A DNA stretch of 56,484 nucleotides from Sunxiuqinia dokdonensis (GTDB taxonomy: Bacteria > Bacteroidota > Bacteroidia > Bacteroidales > Prolixibacteraceae), in NCBI RefSeq assembly GCF_001270965.1, contig NZ_LGIA01000164.1, forward strand, positions 1-56,484, written 5' to 3'. Made by a program: the position numbers and the translations under genes. Positions within the stretch are counted from its first letter, which is position 1, and the number at the start of each line of letters is the position of its first letter. This document shows positions 26,942 to 36,731 of the stretch, one piece after another. The notes under the pieces are model-generated. The model was not told the DNA's origin and ran no database searches. It saw nothing but the letters and a program-made list of their open reading frames with translations.

Positions 26942-26974
26942 CGTGTTTTTCGTAATATTTAATGATTTTTTGCT

Positions 26975-28411
26975 TTAAAATTCAGCATTTTTTGGAGTTC
27001 GGGGGAAAGCAATCACGTCGCGAATGTTGCCCATTCCGGTTACAAAAAGGATAAATCGTTCGAATCCTAGGCCAAAACCGGCGTGCGGCACTGTTCCGTA
27101 GCGGCGGGTATCCAGGTACCACCACATTTCGTCGGTGGGCACATCCATTTCCTCCATCCGTTTCACCAGCTTGTCATAGTTTGATTCACGCTCTGAACCA
27201 CCAATGATTTCTCCAATCTGCGGGAAAAGTACATCCATGGCGGCAACGGTTTTGCCATCGTCGTTTTGCTTCATGTAGAACGCTTTGATGTCTTTCGGAT
27301 AATCGATCAGAATGACGGGCTTGTTGAAATGCTTTTCAACCAGGTAGCGCTCGTGTTCGCTTTGCAGGTCGATACCCCACTCAACCGGAAACTGGAACTT
27401 GCCTTTTTTGTAGGGTTTTGAATTCCGCAGAATTTCAATGGCTTCGGTGTAAGTACAGCGCACGAAATCGTTTTCGAGCACAAACTGCAATTTTTCAATC
27501 AGTTCCATTGATCGTTGATCCTGCGGCTTGTTTTTTTCTTCCTGCTCCAATCGGTTACTCAAAAACTTAAGGTCATCCATGCAGTTTTCCAAAGCGTATT
27601 TGATCAGGTATTTCAGAAACTCTTCGGCCAAATCCATGTTGTCCTTCAGCTCATAAAAAGCCATTTCCGGCTCAATCATCCAAAATTCGGCCAGGTGGCG
27701 CGTGGTGTTTGAATTTTCGGCTCTAAACGTGGGGCCAAAAGTGTACACTTCACCCAAAGCGGTCGCTCCGAGTTCGCCTTCGAGCTGACCCGACACCGTG
27801 AGGTTGGTTGCTCGGCCAAAAAAATCCTGCGTATAATCTACTTCGCCTGCTTCGTTCAGTGGCGGATCGATAGCCGGCAGCGTGGATACCCGGAACATTT
27901 GGCCGGCGCCCTCAGCATCCGAAGCGGTGACAATGGGCGTGTGCAGGTAATAAAATCCTTTGTCGTTAAAATACTTGTGAATGGCAAAAGCCATGGCGTG
28001 ACGAATGCGGAAAACAGCGCTAAAAGTGGCTGTACGAAAGCGCAGGTGCGCATTTTCGCGTAAAAATTCCAGGCTGTGTTTTTTGGGTTGAATGGGATAT
28101 TTCTCCGGGTCAGATTTTCCGTAAATGGTAATTTCCGAAGCAACCAATTCTACCGACTGTCCGCTACCCATCGACTCCACCAACTCGCCTGTAATTCCGA
28201 GCGCGGCGCTGGTGTTGATGTCGCGCAGCAAGGCTTCACCAAACTTTTCAACATCAGCAACAACCTGCAAATTATTGATGGTTGATCCGTCGTTTAGCGC
28301 AATAAAATTGACATTTTTACTGCCGCGTTTGGTTCTCACCCATCCTTTGACCAACACTTGCTGGCCTACTTCGCCGCCAGCCAATACTTCTTTAATTTTC
28401 AGTCGTTTCAT
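26975..28411 (-). CDS. asnS: Asparagine--tRNA ligase
   Basis: Class IIb synthetase that charges tRNA-Asn. 478 aa, full length. An N-terminal OB-fold anticodon-binding domain ([24 protein letters not shown]) leads to the catalytic domain with motif 2 [16 protein letters not shown] and motif 3 [15 protein letters not shown]. The long insertion between these motifs fits bacterial AsnRS rather than AspRS, and the overall sequence is AsnRS-like. It starts at ATG 28411. A TACTTTTG box lies about 65 bases upstream. It is transcribed toward rpoN with a terminator between. Confidence 0.96.
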   Translation of the reverse strand: MKRLKIKEVLAGGEVGQQVLVKGWVRTKRGSKNVNFIALNDGSTINNLQVVADVEKFGEALLRDINTSAALGITGELVESMGSGQSVELVASEITIYGKSDPEKYPIQPKKHSLEFLRENAHLRFRTATFSAVFRIRHAMAFAIHKYFNDKGFYYLHTPIVTASDAEGAGQMFRVSTLPAIDPPLNEAGEVDYTQDFFGRATNLTVSGQLEGELGATALGEVYTFGPTFRAENSNTTRHLAEFWMIEPEMAFYELKDNMDLAEEFLKYLIKYALENCMDDLKFLSNRLEQEEKNKPQDQRSMELIEKLQFVLENDFVRCTYTEAIEILRNSKPYKKGKFQFPVEWGIDLQSEHERYLVEKHFNKPVILIDYPKDIKAFYMKQNDDGKTVAAMDVLFPQIGEIIGGSERESNYDKLVKRMEEMDVPTDEMWWYLDTRRYGTVPHAGFGLGFERFILFVTGMGNIRDVIAFPRTPKNAEF

Positions 28412-28754
28412 GTTGTTTGTTGTGTTTTGCAGATTATTTCTTGTGCTTCCTGATGATCAGGCGCAAAATCGAATCACAAAAGTACATTTTTCTGCTGAAA
28501 AACATGAATTGGACCCTGAAAAGTTCAGGCAGTGAGCCCAGTTGACTTCCTTTGGGAGATCGATTTTCGAAATGCCAGGAATGATTGCTCTTTGGAGAGC
28601 GTACGCTTTTTTGTATTAAAGGGAGGACTTCACGCGGCAGTTCCTTGTTCTATTTCGTGTTAAAAAACACGATTCATCATAGGTGTGGTATCTCAATTAT
28701 TTCTATTTTTGATAACAATGTAGAATTTCAGGTCATATAATTAATTCATTTGCA
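28412..28754. other. Intergenic region between divergent asnS and lipoprotein gene
   Basis: 343 bases without a convincing gene. On the minus strand a -7 box (28477-28484) probably serves asnS. A perfect 7-bp hairpin, TCGTGTT/AACACGA with an AAAA loop, lies at 28655-28672. TTCATTTG at 28743-28750, just before the lipoprotein ATG, resembles a -7 box but sits too close to the start to be convincing. Confidence 0.5.
28477..28484 (-). promoter_or_regulatory. -7 box upstream of asnS
   Basis: Reads TACTTTTG on the minus strand, matching TAnnTTTG, about 65 bases upstream of the asnS start. No TTG -33 element is seen. Confidence 0.4.
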
Positions 28755-30020
28755 ATGAAAAAGTTAGGCAGGTTTTTGTTTCCGTTGATTTTGATTCTGG
28801 CAATCGTCATTTTGTCAAATTGTAAAAAAACAAGTAGCGAAGAACCCATCGAAGCGCAGGATATTGCGGGCGTGGTGCAAAAGGGGCCATTTATTAGCGG
28901 CAGCTCGGTGACTCTGTATGATTTGAAATCGGATTTGACGCCGGTGGGAAAGTCGTATAATGCCCAGATAGTCGATAACCAAGGTTCCTTTCAACTCAAT
29001 GGGATTGCCTTAAGTTCGGGCTATGTCAGCGTAAGGGCCGATGGTTTTTATTTTAATGAAGTGGCGGGCAGCCAGTCGGCAGCACAGCTCACGCTGTATG
29101 CTTTGGCCGATGTTACCGGCTCGGGCTCAATCAATGTGAATTTGCTGACCCACCTGGAAAAACCGCGGGTGGAATTTTTGATGCAGCAGGGAAAATCGTT
29201 TTCCGAAGCAAAAATTCAGGCACAAAGAGAAGTCCTGGCCATTTTCAGTCTGGATAAAGATGGAGTTGGAGCTTCGGAGAGTTTGAATATTTCACGGGGA
29301 GGCGAAGACAATGGCATTTTGCTGGCTATTTCGAGCATTTTGCAGGGCTACCGTTCCGAAGGAGCGTTGACCGAACTTTTATCGAACATCAGCAACGATA
29401 TTCGCGAAGATGGGCAGCTGGATGACGAAAACCTGGGAGCGGCTCTGATTAACCATGCCGTATCACTCAACGCGACAGCCATTCAGGCGAACCTGGCCAA
29501 GCGATATCAGGAACTTGGGGCAACGGCAAGTGTTCCCGGTTTTGGACCGTTCATCACCAACTTCATTACAAAAACTAGCTTTGAGCCGACAGGACCTGTG
29601 ATTACTTACCCGGCCAGCGGAATATATGGACAAAACATTCTTGCTTTGTCGACAACAGATTACTTCTCAGGACAAGGTAATCTTTTCAGCCTTGCTGCGG
29701 AACTGCCAAAAAATTCGGCCCTGAAGGTTCGGATTACTGCGCTCAGCGATTCAGACACCATAACAACGGTTTCGGCTGATACGACTGAAGTTTCAGGACC
29801 AGTGACAACCAAGGCGGCATGGTATTACCAAACAAGTACGAACTACAACTGGTCCATCTCTGATTTTGATATGGAGACTTTTTCGCAGACCTTTACCGCT
29901 ATCGAGTCTGATCAATCCTGCGGTTTGGCGTTGTTCTTTGATCGTGGTTCGTTTTTGGTTGAATATTTTGAGATGAATGCCATCGAACCAAGCAAGGAAA
30001 AGACAATCACTGTGGAGTGA
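28755..30020 (+). CDS. Lipoprotein of unknown function
   Basis: 421-aa exported lipoprotein. The signal ends with a lipobox at IVILSNC. The mature part starts with an Ig/carboxypeptidase-regulatory-like stretch (IAGVVQKGPFISGSSVTLYDL), in which the phrase KGPFISGS recurs in Bacteroidota surface proteins. A helical middle follows (NLLTHLEKPRVEFLMQQGKSFSEAK) and a beta-rich C-terminal half. I do not recognise an enzyme motif. It is followed 52 bases later by a serine hydrolase gene on the same strand, so the two may form an operon. Probably at the cell surface or outer-membrane inner leaflet. Confidence 0.8.
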   Translation: MKKLGRFLFPLILILAIVILSNCKKTSSEEPIEAQDIAGVVQKGPFISGSSVTLYDLKSDLTPVGKSYNAQIVDNQGSFQLNGIALSSGYVSVRADGFYFNEVAGSQSAAQLTLYALADVTGSGSINVNLLTHLEKPRVEFLMQQGKSFSEAKIQAQREVLAIFSLDKDGVGASESLNISRGGEDNGILLAISSILQGYRSEGALTELLSNISNDIREDGQLDDENLGAALINHAVSLNATAIQANLAKRYQELGATASVPGFGPFITNFITKTSFEPTGPVITYPASGIYGQNILALSTTDYFSGQGNLFSLAAELPKNSALKVRITALSDSDTITTVSADTTEVSGPVTTKAAWYYQTSTNYNWSISDFDMETFSQTFTAIESDQSCGLALFFDRGSFLVEYFEMNAIEPSKEKTITVE

Positions 30021-30072
30021 TAAAGGGGCTTTGAATAATCGATTTCAATGCCGAAATGACAAGCAAAATGAT

Positions 30073-31176
30073 ATGAAGGAAGGAATTGTATTGACTTTGG
30101 TTTTAATGCTGCTTGCCGCTTCTGTAAGAAGTCAGGCTCAGTCTTCGGGATGTTGGACGAAACAGCAGGAGCAGCTGATTTTTGAGCATGTTCGGGCCTT
30201 CCCGGAGCAAACGCAAATGGCATATGCATTCATCGAAAACGGCGCAGTTGCTTTTTCAGGTGTCATTGTTGAAAGTGATACGATGAGGCTGGTTGACAAC
30301 CATCAAAAAGTCTTTGAAATTGGCTCGATTTCCAAAGTGTTTACCGCAAGCTTGCTGACGGCTTTGGTTGTTGAGGGCAAGCTGAGCCTGGACGACCCGG
30401 TGAACGATCACCTGCCTTTTGCCTTGAGAGATTCCATTCGGCCCACGTTTAGGCAATTGGCCAATCATACTTCTGGTTTGCCCAGGATGCCGTCGAACTT
30501 TGATGCCGCTGTTCCGTTCGATCCGGCCAATCCTTATCGGAATTATGGCGCTGATCTTCTGGAAGCCTACCTCACAACACAAGTGGAACTGGCATACCAG
30601 CCCGGCGAGCGAAGTGAATATTCCAACCTGGGGACAGGGCTGCTTGCCTATGTATTGACGCAAATGACTGGCCTGGATTATCAGGAATTACTGGAGAAAT
30701 ACCTGTTTTCGAAATACAATATGATCGCCTCAACCACCCGGCGTAAGGAAGTGACTTCATGCCTGGTCAGCGGCCTTGATCAAAGCGGCAAGGCGACGTC
30801 GAACTGGGATTTCTCGGTGATGGTTGGGGCTGGCGGTATTCTATCGACCACCGAAGACTTGGCCAAATTTGCCCTGGCTCAGTTTGATGAGTCGAACCGG
30901 GAACTGGAACTAACGCGATTGCCGACGTTTGAAGTGAATGAGCAATTAGCGATAGGGCTGGGCTGGCATATTGTGAAAACACCTGCTGAAACGGAGCTCT
31001 ATTGTCACAACGGTGGCACGGGCGGCTATAGCTCATCGATTGTACTCGATACCGACCGAAGAAATGGCGTGATTATCCTTTCCAATGTCTCGGCCTTTCA
31101 CCCCGAATCGCCAAAAATTGAGCAACTGTGTTTTTCGTTGCTGCGGACGATTAATCAATCATTGAAAGAACAATAA
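30073..31176 (+). CDS. Serine beta-lactamase-fold hydrolase (class C/AmpH-like)
   Basis: 367 aa from the ATG at 30073; the frame runs up to 29977, overlapping the previous gene, but only this start gives a signal peptide (VLTLVLMLLAASVRSQA). The three active-site motifs of the class C beta-lactamase/DD-peptidase fold are visible: S85-I-S-K88, Y-S-N in SEYSNLG, and HNGGTGG in place of KTG. The last is the form common in AmpH-like esterases and peptidases rather than true resistance enzymes. It should act in the periplasm on peptidoglycan peptides, esters or beta-lactams. The upstream lipoprotein may be a partner. Confidence 0.88.
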   Translation: MKEGIVLTLVLMLLAASVRSQAQSSGCWTKQQEQLIFEHVRAFPEQTQMAYAFIENGAVAFSGVIVESDTMRLVDNHQKVFEIGSISKVFTASLLTALVVEGKLSLDDPVNDHLPFALRDSIRPTFRQLANHTSGLPRMPSNFDAAVPFDPANPYRNYGADLLEAYLTTQVELAYQPGERSEYSNLGTGLLAYVLTQMTGLDYQELLEKYLFSKYNMIASTTRRKEVTSCLVSGLDQSGKATSNWDFSVMVGAGGILSTTEDLAKFALAQFDESNRELELTRLPTFEVNEQLAIGLGWHIVKTPAETELYCHNGGTGGYSSSIVLDTDRRNGVIILSNVSAFHPESPKIEQLCFSLLRTINQSLKEQ

Positions 31177-31223
31177 GACAGCAATCAACCAAGCTTTTAA
31201 ATCTTGGACCAGTGTTGGATTAG

Positions 31224-31450
31224 ACGAAGGAAAAGCCGAAAAGCCAGCTCTTTTCACGTATTCCGATAGATTTCCAAGCGAAAGTCAACCGTCAGCTTTC
31301 ATTTCTATGAGTTTCCAAGCGAAAGTCAGTCGTCAACTTTTATTTCTATGGAATTCGAAGTGAAAATCTGCGATTAACTTTTACTTCTATGAAATTCTAA
31401 ATGAAAGTCAGCCGCCATCTTTTAATCCGATGGAATCTGAAATGAAAAAG
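31224..31450. repeat. Array of five or six 41-bp tandem repeats
   Basis: Degenerate units with anchors at 31265, 31306, 31347, 31388 and 31429, exactly 41 bases apart, and a weaker unit before the first. A unit reads roughly GAATTCCAAGCGAAAGTCA, then a C/G-mixed middle, then CTTTTATTTCTAT. It fills the gap between the convergent beta-lactamase-fold gene and the DUF4998 gene. No reading frame runs through it, and no inverted ends or target duplications are seen. Confidence 0.85.
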
Positions 31451-31479
31451 GCTCAGCCCAAATTGGACTGAACCTTTTT
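31446..31479. terminator. Hairpin between convergent genes at 31.5 kb
   Basis: AAAAGGCTCAG, a loop, then CTGAACCTTTTT. An 11-bp stem with one wobble and a T-run on the plus strand and an A/T-rich flank on the minus side. It probably terminates the SusC/D locus and also the 30073 transcript. Confidence 0.7.
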
Positions 31480-31510
31480 ACTGGTTTATTAAATGGTCTA
31501 GTGTTTATCT

Positions 31511-33151
31511 TTATTCCTTGGTAAACCGGATGTTTGAAAAGTAATACACTAATTCCTTGGAAGGATCTGGTCCTGGTTCACCTCCAATATTCAAAATAAT
31601 AACACGGTTGTGTCTGCCCAATGCCGTTGACATATCCAAAGTAATGTCAGTCCACTGGTGCAAATCTTCATCCGGGATATAGAACCGGGGGATGTCCCAG
31701 TATTCCTGGCCGTAATCACTATTGCCGCCAAATGACCACATGTTGTTCATAATACGGGGCCAAAGTCTTTTAAAAGGTTCATCTGATCCTGTTAATTCAC
31801 TTGCTGTAGGAGTATAGATTTTAAATTTCAGGTATTTATATTCTTCAATGTTAAATCTATATTCTTTTGGTAGGGCAATAACAAAAGAAGCACTTCGTTT
31901 GCGCGGAATAAGCTTATAAACATTTTCAAGCCCGTCTCCTTCGGGCGCATCTGTCGCAGGGAAAGTGTAATCGAGTGTGAAATTTCCATCCTGAACAATT
32001 CCGTCCAGATGGAATTGATTGCCAACCAAAACTTCATCGGGATTTTCAACCAGTTCTACCACGCCACTTGCAACGTAAGGCATTAAGATGTCATCGAGTC
32101 CCATGGTGTGTGGATGATAGTACACTTTTGTGAGTATTCCTGCTTCGAGGAAATCCTTCAAGGTATTTCCACCTGAAACGTTGCCGACTTTTCGCATGAA
32201 CGGTGAAAATTCACCTCCACCTACAACATCTTGAACACCATTTCTGTCGTACGCCAACTCTGTAATACTAAACATATCGCCACCGGTTAAATCCAGTGTT
32301 TCCAAATTCGGGAAATAGAAGATATCCTGCAGCGAATTGGCGTGGATTGGATAGACCAGCTCGGTAATGTCAGACACACCATCGGCTGTAAAAGTAGTAA
32401 CCCCATTGGCCTGAAGGATGTCTCTTTCGGCTGGCGCAAATTCGGATGAGGTGGTTGGCATATTCACATTCAGTACATTCTCAAAGATGACCGTATCCAA
32501 AATGGGTTGGCGGTTGACAATCGGAATGATTTTATATTCCATGTCGATGGCAACCGGTTGTCCAGCCTCAACATTTCCGATAAAGAATCTTGAATTCGCT
32601 CCACGTTCACCACTCTGAACCTCTCCGTTTTTGTCGGTATACTGAAAATTCAAGCCATAGTAGTTCATCAGTACCGATGAAATTCCGTTTGGCCAGTCAA
32701 TGACGGCGGCTGAGGGCGATGCCATGACCCGAGGTGGGGTGACGGCATAGTTCGCCAGGTCGGTGCTGGTAAAGGGAATCAGGGCAATCTCGAGCGGCAC
32801 AGATTCATTTCCAAACTCGTCGATGGTGTACACCTTAAAACGATAGAGTTTGGATTGTGTCAGTCCGGTAATGTTGACCCATGAAACCAAAGAATCAATG
32901 GTGATAATCTGATCGTCATACTCAATTCGAGTCTTTTTAGCTTTTCCCAGTCGAATCTGACTGCTGGGAATACGTCCGGCTTTCATCAGGTCAATTTCAA
33001 CCCGTTCGAAGCCGATGTGTCCAATGATGGTATCGTACTTAGCCGGATAGACAACTTCTCCTTCATACTGTTCCTGCTTTTCGTACATGCCTTCGCACGA
33101 CCACATAAATGTTGCAAAAACCAATATTGATAGCAATATGATGTTTCTCAT
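31511..33151 (-). CDS. DUF4998-type surface lipoprotein of the SusC/D locus
   Basis: 546 aa from the ATG at 33151; the frame extends 37 codons up without a signal. A lipobox at TFMWSC makes it a lipoprotein. The first ~220 residues resemble two fibronectin/Ig-like DUF4998 units (LVSWVNITGLTQSKLYRFKVYTIDEFGNES). The rest contains a carbohydrate-binding-like beta domain (FVIALPKEYRFNIEEYKYLKFKIYTP ... WTDITLDM ... YYFSNIRFTKE). As the last gene of the locus it is most likely a surface glycan-binding protein working with SusD. The ligand is unknown. Confidence 0.75.
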   Translation of the reverse strand: MRNIILLSILVFATFMWSCEGMYEKQEQYEGEVVYPAKYDTIIGHIGFERVEIDLMKAGRIPSSQIRLGKAKKTRIEYDDQIITIDSLVSWVNITGLTQSKLYRFKVYTIDEFGNESVPLEIALIPFTSTDLANYAVTPPRVMASPSAAVIDWPNGISSVLMNYYGLNFQYTDKNGEVQSGERGANSRFFIGNVEAGQPVAIDMEYKIIPIVNRQPILDTVIFENVLNVNMPTTSSEFAPAERDILQANGVTTFTADGVSDITELVYPIHANSLQDIFYFPNLETLDLTGGDMFSITELAYDRNGVQDVVGGGEFSPFMRKVGNVSGGNTLKDFLEAGILTKVYYHPHTMGLDDILMPYVASGVVELVENPDEVLVGNQFHLDGIVQDGNFTLDYTFPATDAPEGDGLENVYKLIPRKRSASFVIALPKEYRFNIEEYKYLKFKIYTPTASELTGSDEPFKRLWPRIMNNMWSFGGNSDYGQEYWDIPRFYIPDEDLHQWTDITLDMSTALGRHNRVIILNIGGEPGPDPSKELVYYFSNIRFTKE

Positions 33152-33185
33152 AATTTTAATCTTTAAATCACTGTTCCTAATAAAC

Positions 33186-34463
33186 TTAATTTGCAGCCTT
33201 TCTGCCATAAAGGGTAATCTCAGACAAGCAGTTGGCATTATCCAGCGTGTAGTTACCACCAAAGCCTTTCATGGCCCGGTAACGGAACCAACGGGTAGGT
33301 TTGGTGTATTGAGGTTCATCAGGATACATGTAGGCTTCATCGCCTTCTTTTCCTTTTTTCACAATTTCGAGTTCACTGAGTCCTACGGGAACTTCAATTT
33401 TATTCTCCGATACATACTCCCACGACTGTGTGTCTTCATCCCAGATGTACATTTCGTAAAGACCAACATTCTCACCGCGGTAATACTGTCCCTGGCAAAG
33501 GTCGCCGCAGAAATCCATATGACGCTGATGGGTCAAAATCCGGCTCAGCTCATAGTGGTCTCCCAGGTCGATAATCACGTTCCAGGGCATGTTTCCGTCA
33601 GCACTACTTCCGGTGCGGCCACGGCCTCCGGTGTGCATGTAGTTGAGGTTGTTTCCTTCGTCGATAATACCGTCAATGACGCTAACTAAGCGGCCTTCAA
33701 CATTATCACCAAACGCCTGGGGAACGCCTCCAACGGAGTCGCTGTTCAATGGAAGTTCCCATCCCTCTTTCGAAAGTACCATGTCTTCCAACAGGTGAAT
33801 TTGGCCCATGTCTTTCGGTTCAGTGATGTTCCCGTAAATATCTGAAACGCGAATTGACACACTAACCGGATCTTCTGAACTCAGCGCAAGATCATCAACA
33901 AATCGCCGGTCCTCTTCGAGGTTGGATGAGAAAACCGAAGTGAACGATCTTGACTCGCCGTTTTGGCTGTAATTGAAATCGATGTAAACATTGATACTTT
34001 GCTCCAGCTCATTGATCCAATCGACGAAGAATGATCCAAAGGCTGGTTTCAGTTCGAGTGAATTGACCACCCTTGAAATGGCCGACTCCAGTGGTTTAAC
34101 TGTAACGGCAACCGGTGTTGAGCGGTTACCCGCCCGGTCAACAGCATACAAATCAATTTCGTAATTGATGGTATCGCCAAAGCCATACACATCGAGCGAA
34201 TCGACAAAGTATGAGGCCGAAAAAGAGAACGAATCGCCTTGTTTGTTGGTATAAACGGCTTCGACACTTAAAAGATCCTCATCATCCGGAACTTCATAAT
34301 AGAACCGGGCACCACCATAGAGTGGCTGGTAGGTCACCTCTGTTGGAGGCTGTGGAGGTATGCTGTCATCAGATGTTGCCCGGTGCACCTTCTCCTCTTC
34401 GCAGGAAGTGACAACCAGCAAAAATGCTGCAATTAGTAGTAAATATGCTTTTATGGTTTTCAT
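33186..34463 (-). CDS. DUF4959/DUF5000-type surface lipoprotein
   Basis: 425 aa from the ATG at 34463. A lipoprotein signal ends LVVTSC. The following Ig-like units (GARFYYEVPDDEDLLSVEAVYTN ... VDRAGNRSTPVAV) match the DUF4959 and DUF5126 pattern. The C-terminal ~150 residues (NMPWNVIIDLGDHYELSRILTHQR ... RWFRYRAMKGFGG ... LSEITLYGR) form a discoidin-like DUF5000 carbohydrate-binding domain. Proteins of this build follow susD in many Bacteroidota loci and bind glycans at the cell surface. It lies between susD and the DUF4998 gene on the same strand with short gaps, in one operon. Confidence 0.8.
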   Translation of the reverse strand: MKTIKAYLLLIAAFLLVVTSCEEEKVHRATSDDSIPPQPPTEVTYQPLYGGARFYYEVPDDEDLLSVEAVYTNKQGDSFSFSASYFVDSLDVYGFGDTINYEIDLYAVDRAGNRSTPVAVTVKPLESAISRVVNSLELKPAFGSFFVDWINELEQSINVYIDFNYSQNGESRSFTSVFSSNLEEDRRFVDDLALSSEDPVSVSIRVSDIYGNITEPKDMGQIHLLEDMVLSKEGWELPLNSDSVGGVPQAFGDNVEGRLVSVIDGIIDEGNNLNYMHTGGRGRTGSSADGNMPWNVIIDLGDHYELSRILTHQRHMDFCGDLCQGQYYRGENVGLYEMYIWDEDTQSWEYVSENKIEVPVGLSELEIVKKGKEGDEAYMYPDEPQYTKPTRWFRYRAMKGFGGNYTLDNANCLSEITLYGRKAAN

Positions 34464-34507
34464 ACGATTCTTTTTATCGTGTTTATTAAATAAATAACCT
34501 GTCACCA

Positions 34508-36472
34508 TTACCATCCCGGGTTCTGAACCAGGTTAGAGTTGGTATTCATCTCATTCAAGTCGATTGGCCATAGGCAATCGGTGATGGTAAACCGTCTGGT
34601 TTGCTTGACTTCCAGGTTGAAGAAATTGGCGCCAGTACTTCCGGTATAGTCCCATCCCCAAACAGGGTTTGAAAATTCCATGACGGCCCTTTTGGTCCGG
34701 ATCATGTCCCAGAAACGGCTTCCTTCAAAAGCGAATTCAATGCTTCTTTCCTGAAGGATGATATCACGCATACCCTCTTTCGTTTTGTGCTTATTGACTG
34801 ATTTTACAATGCTGGCATCTGCCCAGACGCTTTCAACATCAGGAACTCCGGCTCGTTCACGAACCACATTAATCGCGTCATAAACTTCCTGGGTTGGTGT
34901 GTCGTAGTATTCGTTCAGAGCTTCTGCTTTCATCAGGTACAAATCGGCCAACCGGATAATCGGGTACGGATATTTTACGGTACGCGCCCAGTGACCCGAC
35001 TTCGATTCCATGTGAACAAACTTCTTGATGCCAATACCAGTTTCGTAATAGTCGGTGGTATGTTGCGAGGAGTTGAATCCTCCATGGCTACCAGCATACA
35101 TGACTGTATTAATCCGTACACCATGCGAACGCCAGTATCCGCCCGTAATGGCCAGATTTGCGTAAAAGCGTGGTTCGCGGTTCAGGTACAGGTTAATCGT
35201 TTCTGCTCCGGGCTGCATAATGCCACGCAGTTCTTGGTACTCCGGATCACTGGCTCCGGGAGTAGTGGTCAGTTCCCACTTTTTATCCAGCTCAAAGGTC
35301 AGGTCTTCTTCAATAGGAACGCCGTTTTTTGTGTAGTACCGTTCAGCCATCCGGTAGGTTGCCGCCATCCATTGCCACGAGAAACCGGGCGTATTGGTAA
35401 TGCCGCCACCGTAACCTTCGGGCAAACGCATGTTGGTGGAGTGTGCCAGTTCCGAGCCACCATAAATATCAATGTTGGAAAAGCCCCACACCAGTTCCTT
35501 GTTCCAGGGGTCGGTAATGGCCATTCTCAAATCGTAAATACGCTGTACGTTTTCTGTGTTTGCCAAATAGTCTTCACGATCAAAAACATAGGGTTGGGCA
35601 GTGTATTCGTACAGTTCAATGCCATTGGTCTCGCAGGCTGCCAGGGCCTCGTCGATGGCGTCAATGGCATCTTTCCATTTTTCCTTATCGTAGTCCAGCG
35701 GAAAGTAGGGGTCACCGTTGGGGGCAAAAAAGTCACCAAAATATTCCATATTTCCATTGAAGAATGGACTGGCACGGAACAGCATCACCCGGGCTTTAAT
35801 GCCTTTGGCGGCTGCCTGGTCCACTTGGCCGAGGTTTGTCGCAATTGCTTTTTCCCGAAGTTCAGGAATCGCTTCATCCATCAAGGCAATGATGTAGTCA
35901 AAGCATTCTTCCACACTTGAACGTTCCTGGAATAGGTCTTCCTTGGACGCGTCAGGGGCAATTAATTCGTCTGCGATGATGATTGGTCCGTATTTTTGTA
36001 CCAGCAAGAAGTTGTAGTAGGCTTTCAGGAATTTGACCTGGGCACGCCATTCGCTTCTTTCTTCGTCTGACATATCGGGTACTTTATCGATATTGGAGAG
36101 AAATACATTGGCTTGGCGGATTCCGGCGTACAGCCGTGTGCCGGCAGATGTACCGGACCAATCGCCCAGCAGAGGATCTGTAGCCGATTGCAGTCCCCGC
36201 ATCAAACGGATTCCTCTTAAGTCCCATGCATTGTCATTCAAATCGAGGCGTCCGATATATTCATCTCCTGCCGTCCAGATAGAGCTGTGTGTTTGTTCTA
36301 TATGCGGCATATAGCTATAAACTTTAGCCAGTGCATCCCAGGCTTCCTCTTTCGACTTAAAGAGGTCCTCCAGGGTTAAGGTATTGTCCGGAACCACATC
36401 CAGATACTCAGAGCAGGATGGTGTGAAGGCAAGGACAAGAAACAATATGATTAAATTTTTCAATCTTTTCAT
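34508..36472 (-). CDS. RagB/SusD-family nutrient-binding lipoprotein
   Basis: 654 aa from the ATG at 36472. A lipobox at FTPSC places it at the outer-membrane surface. The N-terminal TPR-like helical region begins DVVPDNTLTLEDLFKSKEEAWDALAKVYSYMPH, and the C-terminal SusD domain includes YPIIRLADLYLMKAEALNE, VRERAGVP and RSIEFAFEGSRFWDMIR. SusD binds the substrate as a lid on the SusC transporter just upstream. Its presence next to a broken SusC reading frame is noted under that gene. No glycoside hydrolase lies in this locus, so the ligand cannot be guessed. Confidence 0.93.
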   Translation of the reverse strand: MKRLKNLIILFLVLAFTPSCSEYLDVVPDNTLTLEDLFKSKEEAWDALAKVYSYMPHIEQTHSSIWTAGDEYIGRLDLNDNAWDLRGIRLMRGLQSATDPLLGDWSGTSAGTRLYAGIRQANVFLSNIDKVPDMSDEERSEWRAQVKFLKAYYNFLLVQKYGPIIIADELIAPDASKEDLFQERSSVEECFDYIIALMDEAIPELREKAIATNLGQVDQAAAKGIKARVMLFRASPFFNGNMEYFGDFFAPNGDPYFPLDYDKEKWKDAIDAIDEALAACETNGIELYEYTAQPYVFDREDYLANTENVQRIYDLRMAITDPWNKELVWGFSNIDIYGGSELAHSTNMRLPEGYGGGITNTPGFSWQWMAATYRMAERYYTKNGVPIEEDLTFELDKKWELTTTPGASDPEYQELRGIMQPGAETINLYLNREPRFYANLAITGGYWRSHGVRINTVMYAGSHGGFNSSQHTTDYYETGIGIKKFVHMESKSGHWARTVKYPYPIIRLADLYLMKAEALNEYYDTPTQEVYDAINVVRERAGVPDVESVWADASIVKSVNKHKTKEGMRDIILQERSIEFAFEGSRFWDMIRTKRAVMEFSNPVWGWDYTGSTGANFFNLEVKQTRRFTITDCLWPIDLNEMNTNSNLVQNPGW

Positions 36473-36490
36473 CTTCAATCTTTTTAAATA

Positions 36491-36731
36491 TTAAAACGAT
36501 AACTGGATACCAATATTAAACCGCTTGTTTGGCGGATAGCCCAATCCCCTGTTACCCATCTCCGGGTCCCATAGTTTGAACGGGCTGATAACAAAAAGGT
36601 TGGTTCCACTGGCATAGATGCGGGTACTTTGTAAGCCGATCTTCTTGAAGGTGTTTGCCGGGAGATTATATCCCATTTCAACGGTTTTCAAACGAAGGAA
36701 AGCGGCATCACGTAACCACCACGATGATGGA
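36491..36731 (-). pseudogene. Frameshifted C-terminal part of the SusC gene
   Basis: In another frame, the missing end of SusC is intact: SSWWLRDAAFLRLKTVEMGYNLP, then a last beta-strand ending in the terminal Phe (FNIGIQLSF). This is exactly what should follow the truncated ORF. The two frames meet at about 36724-36731, where one extra base would account for the shift. There is no long homopolymer at the junction. The sequence beyond the junction shows no other decay, so either a sequencing error or a recent mutation is plausible. Confidence 0.85.
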
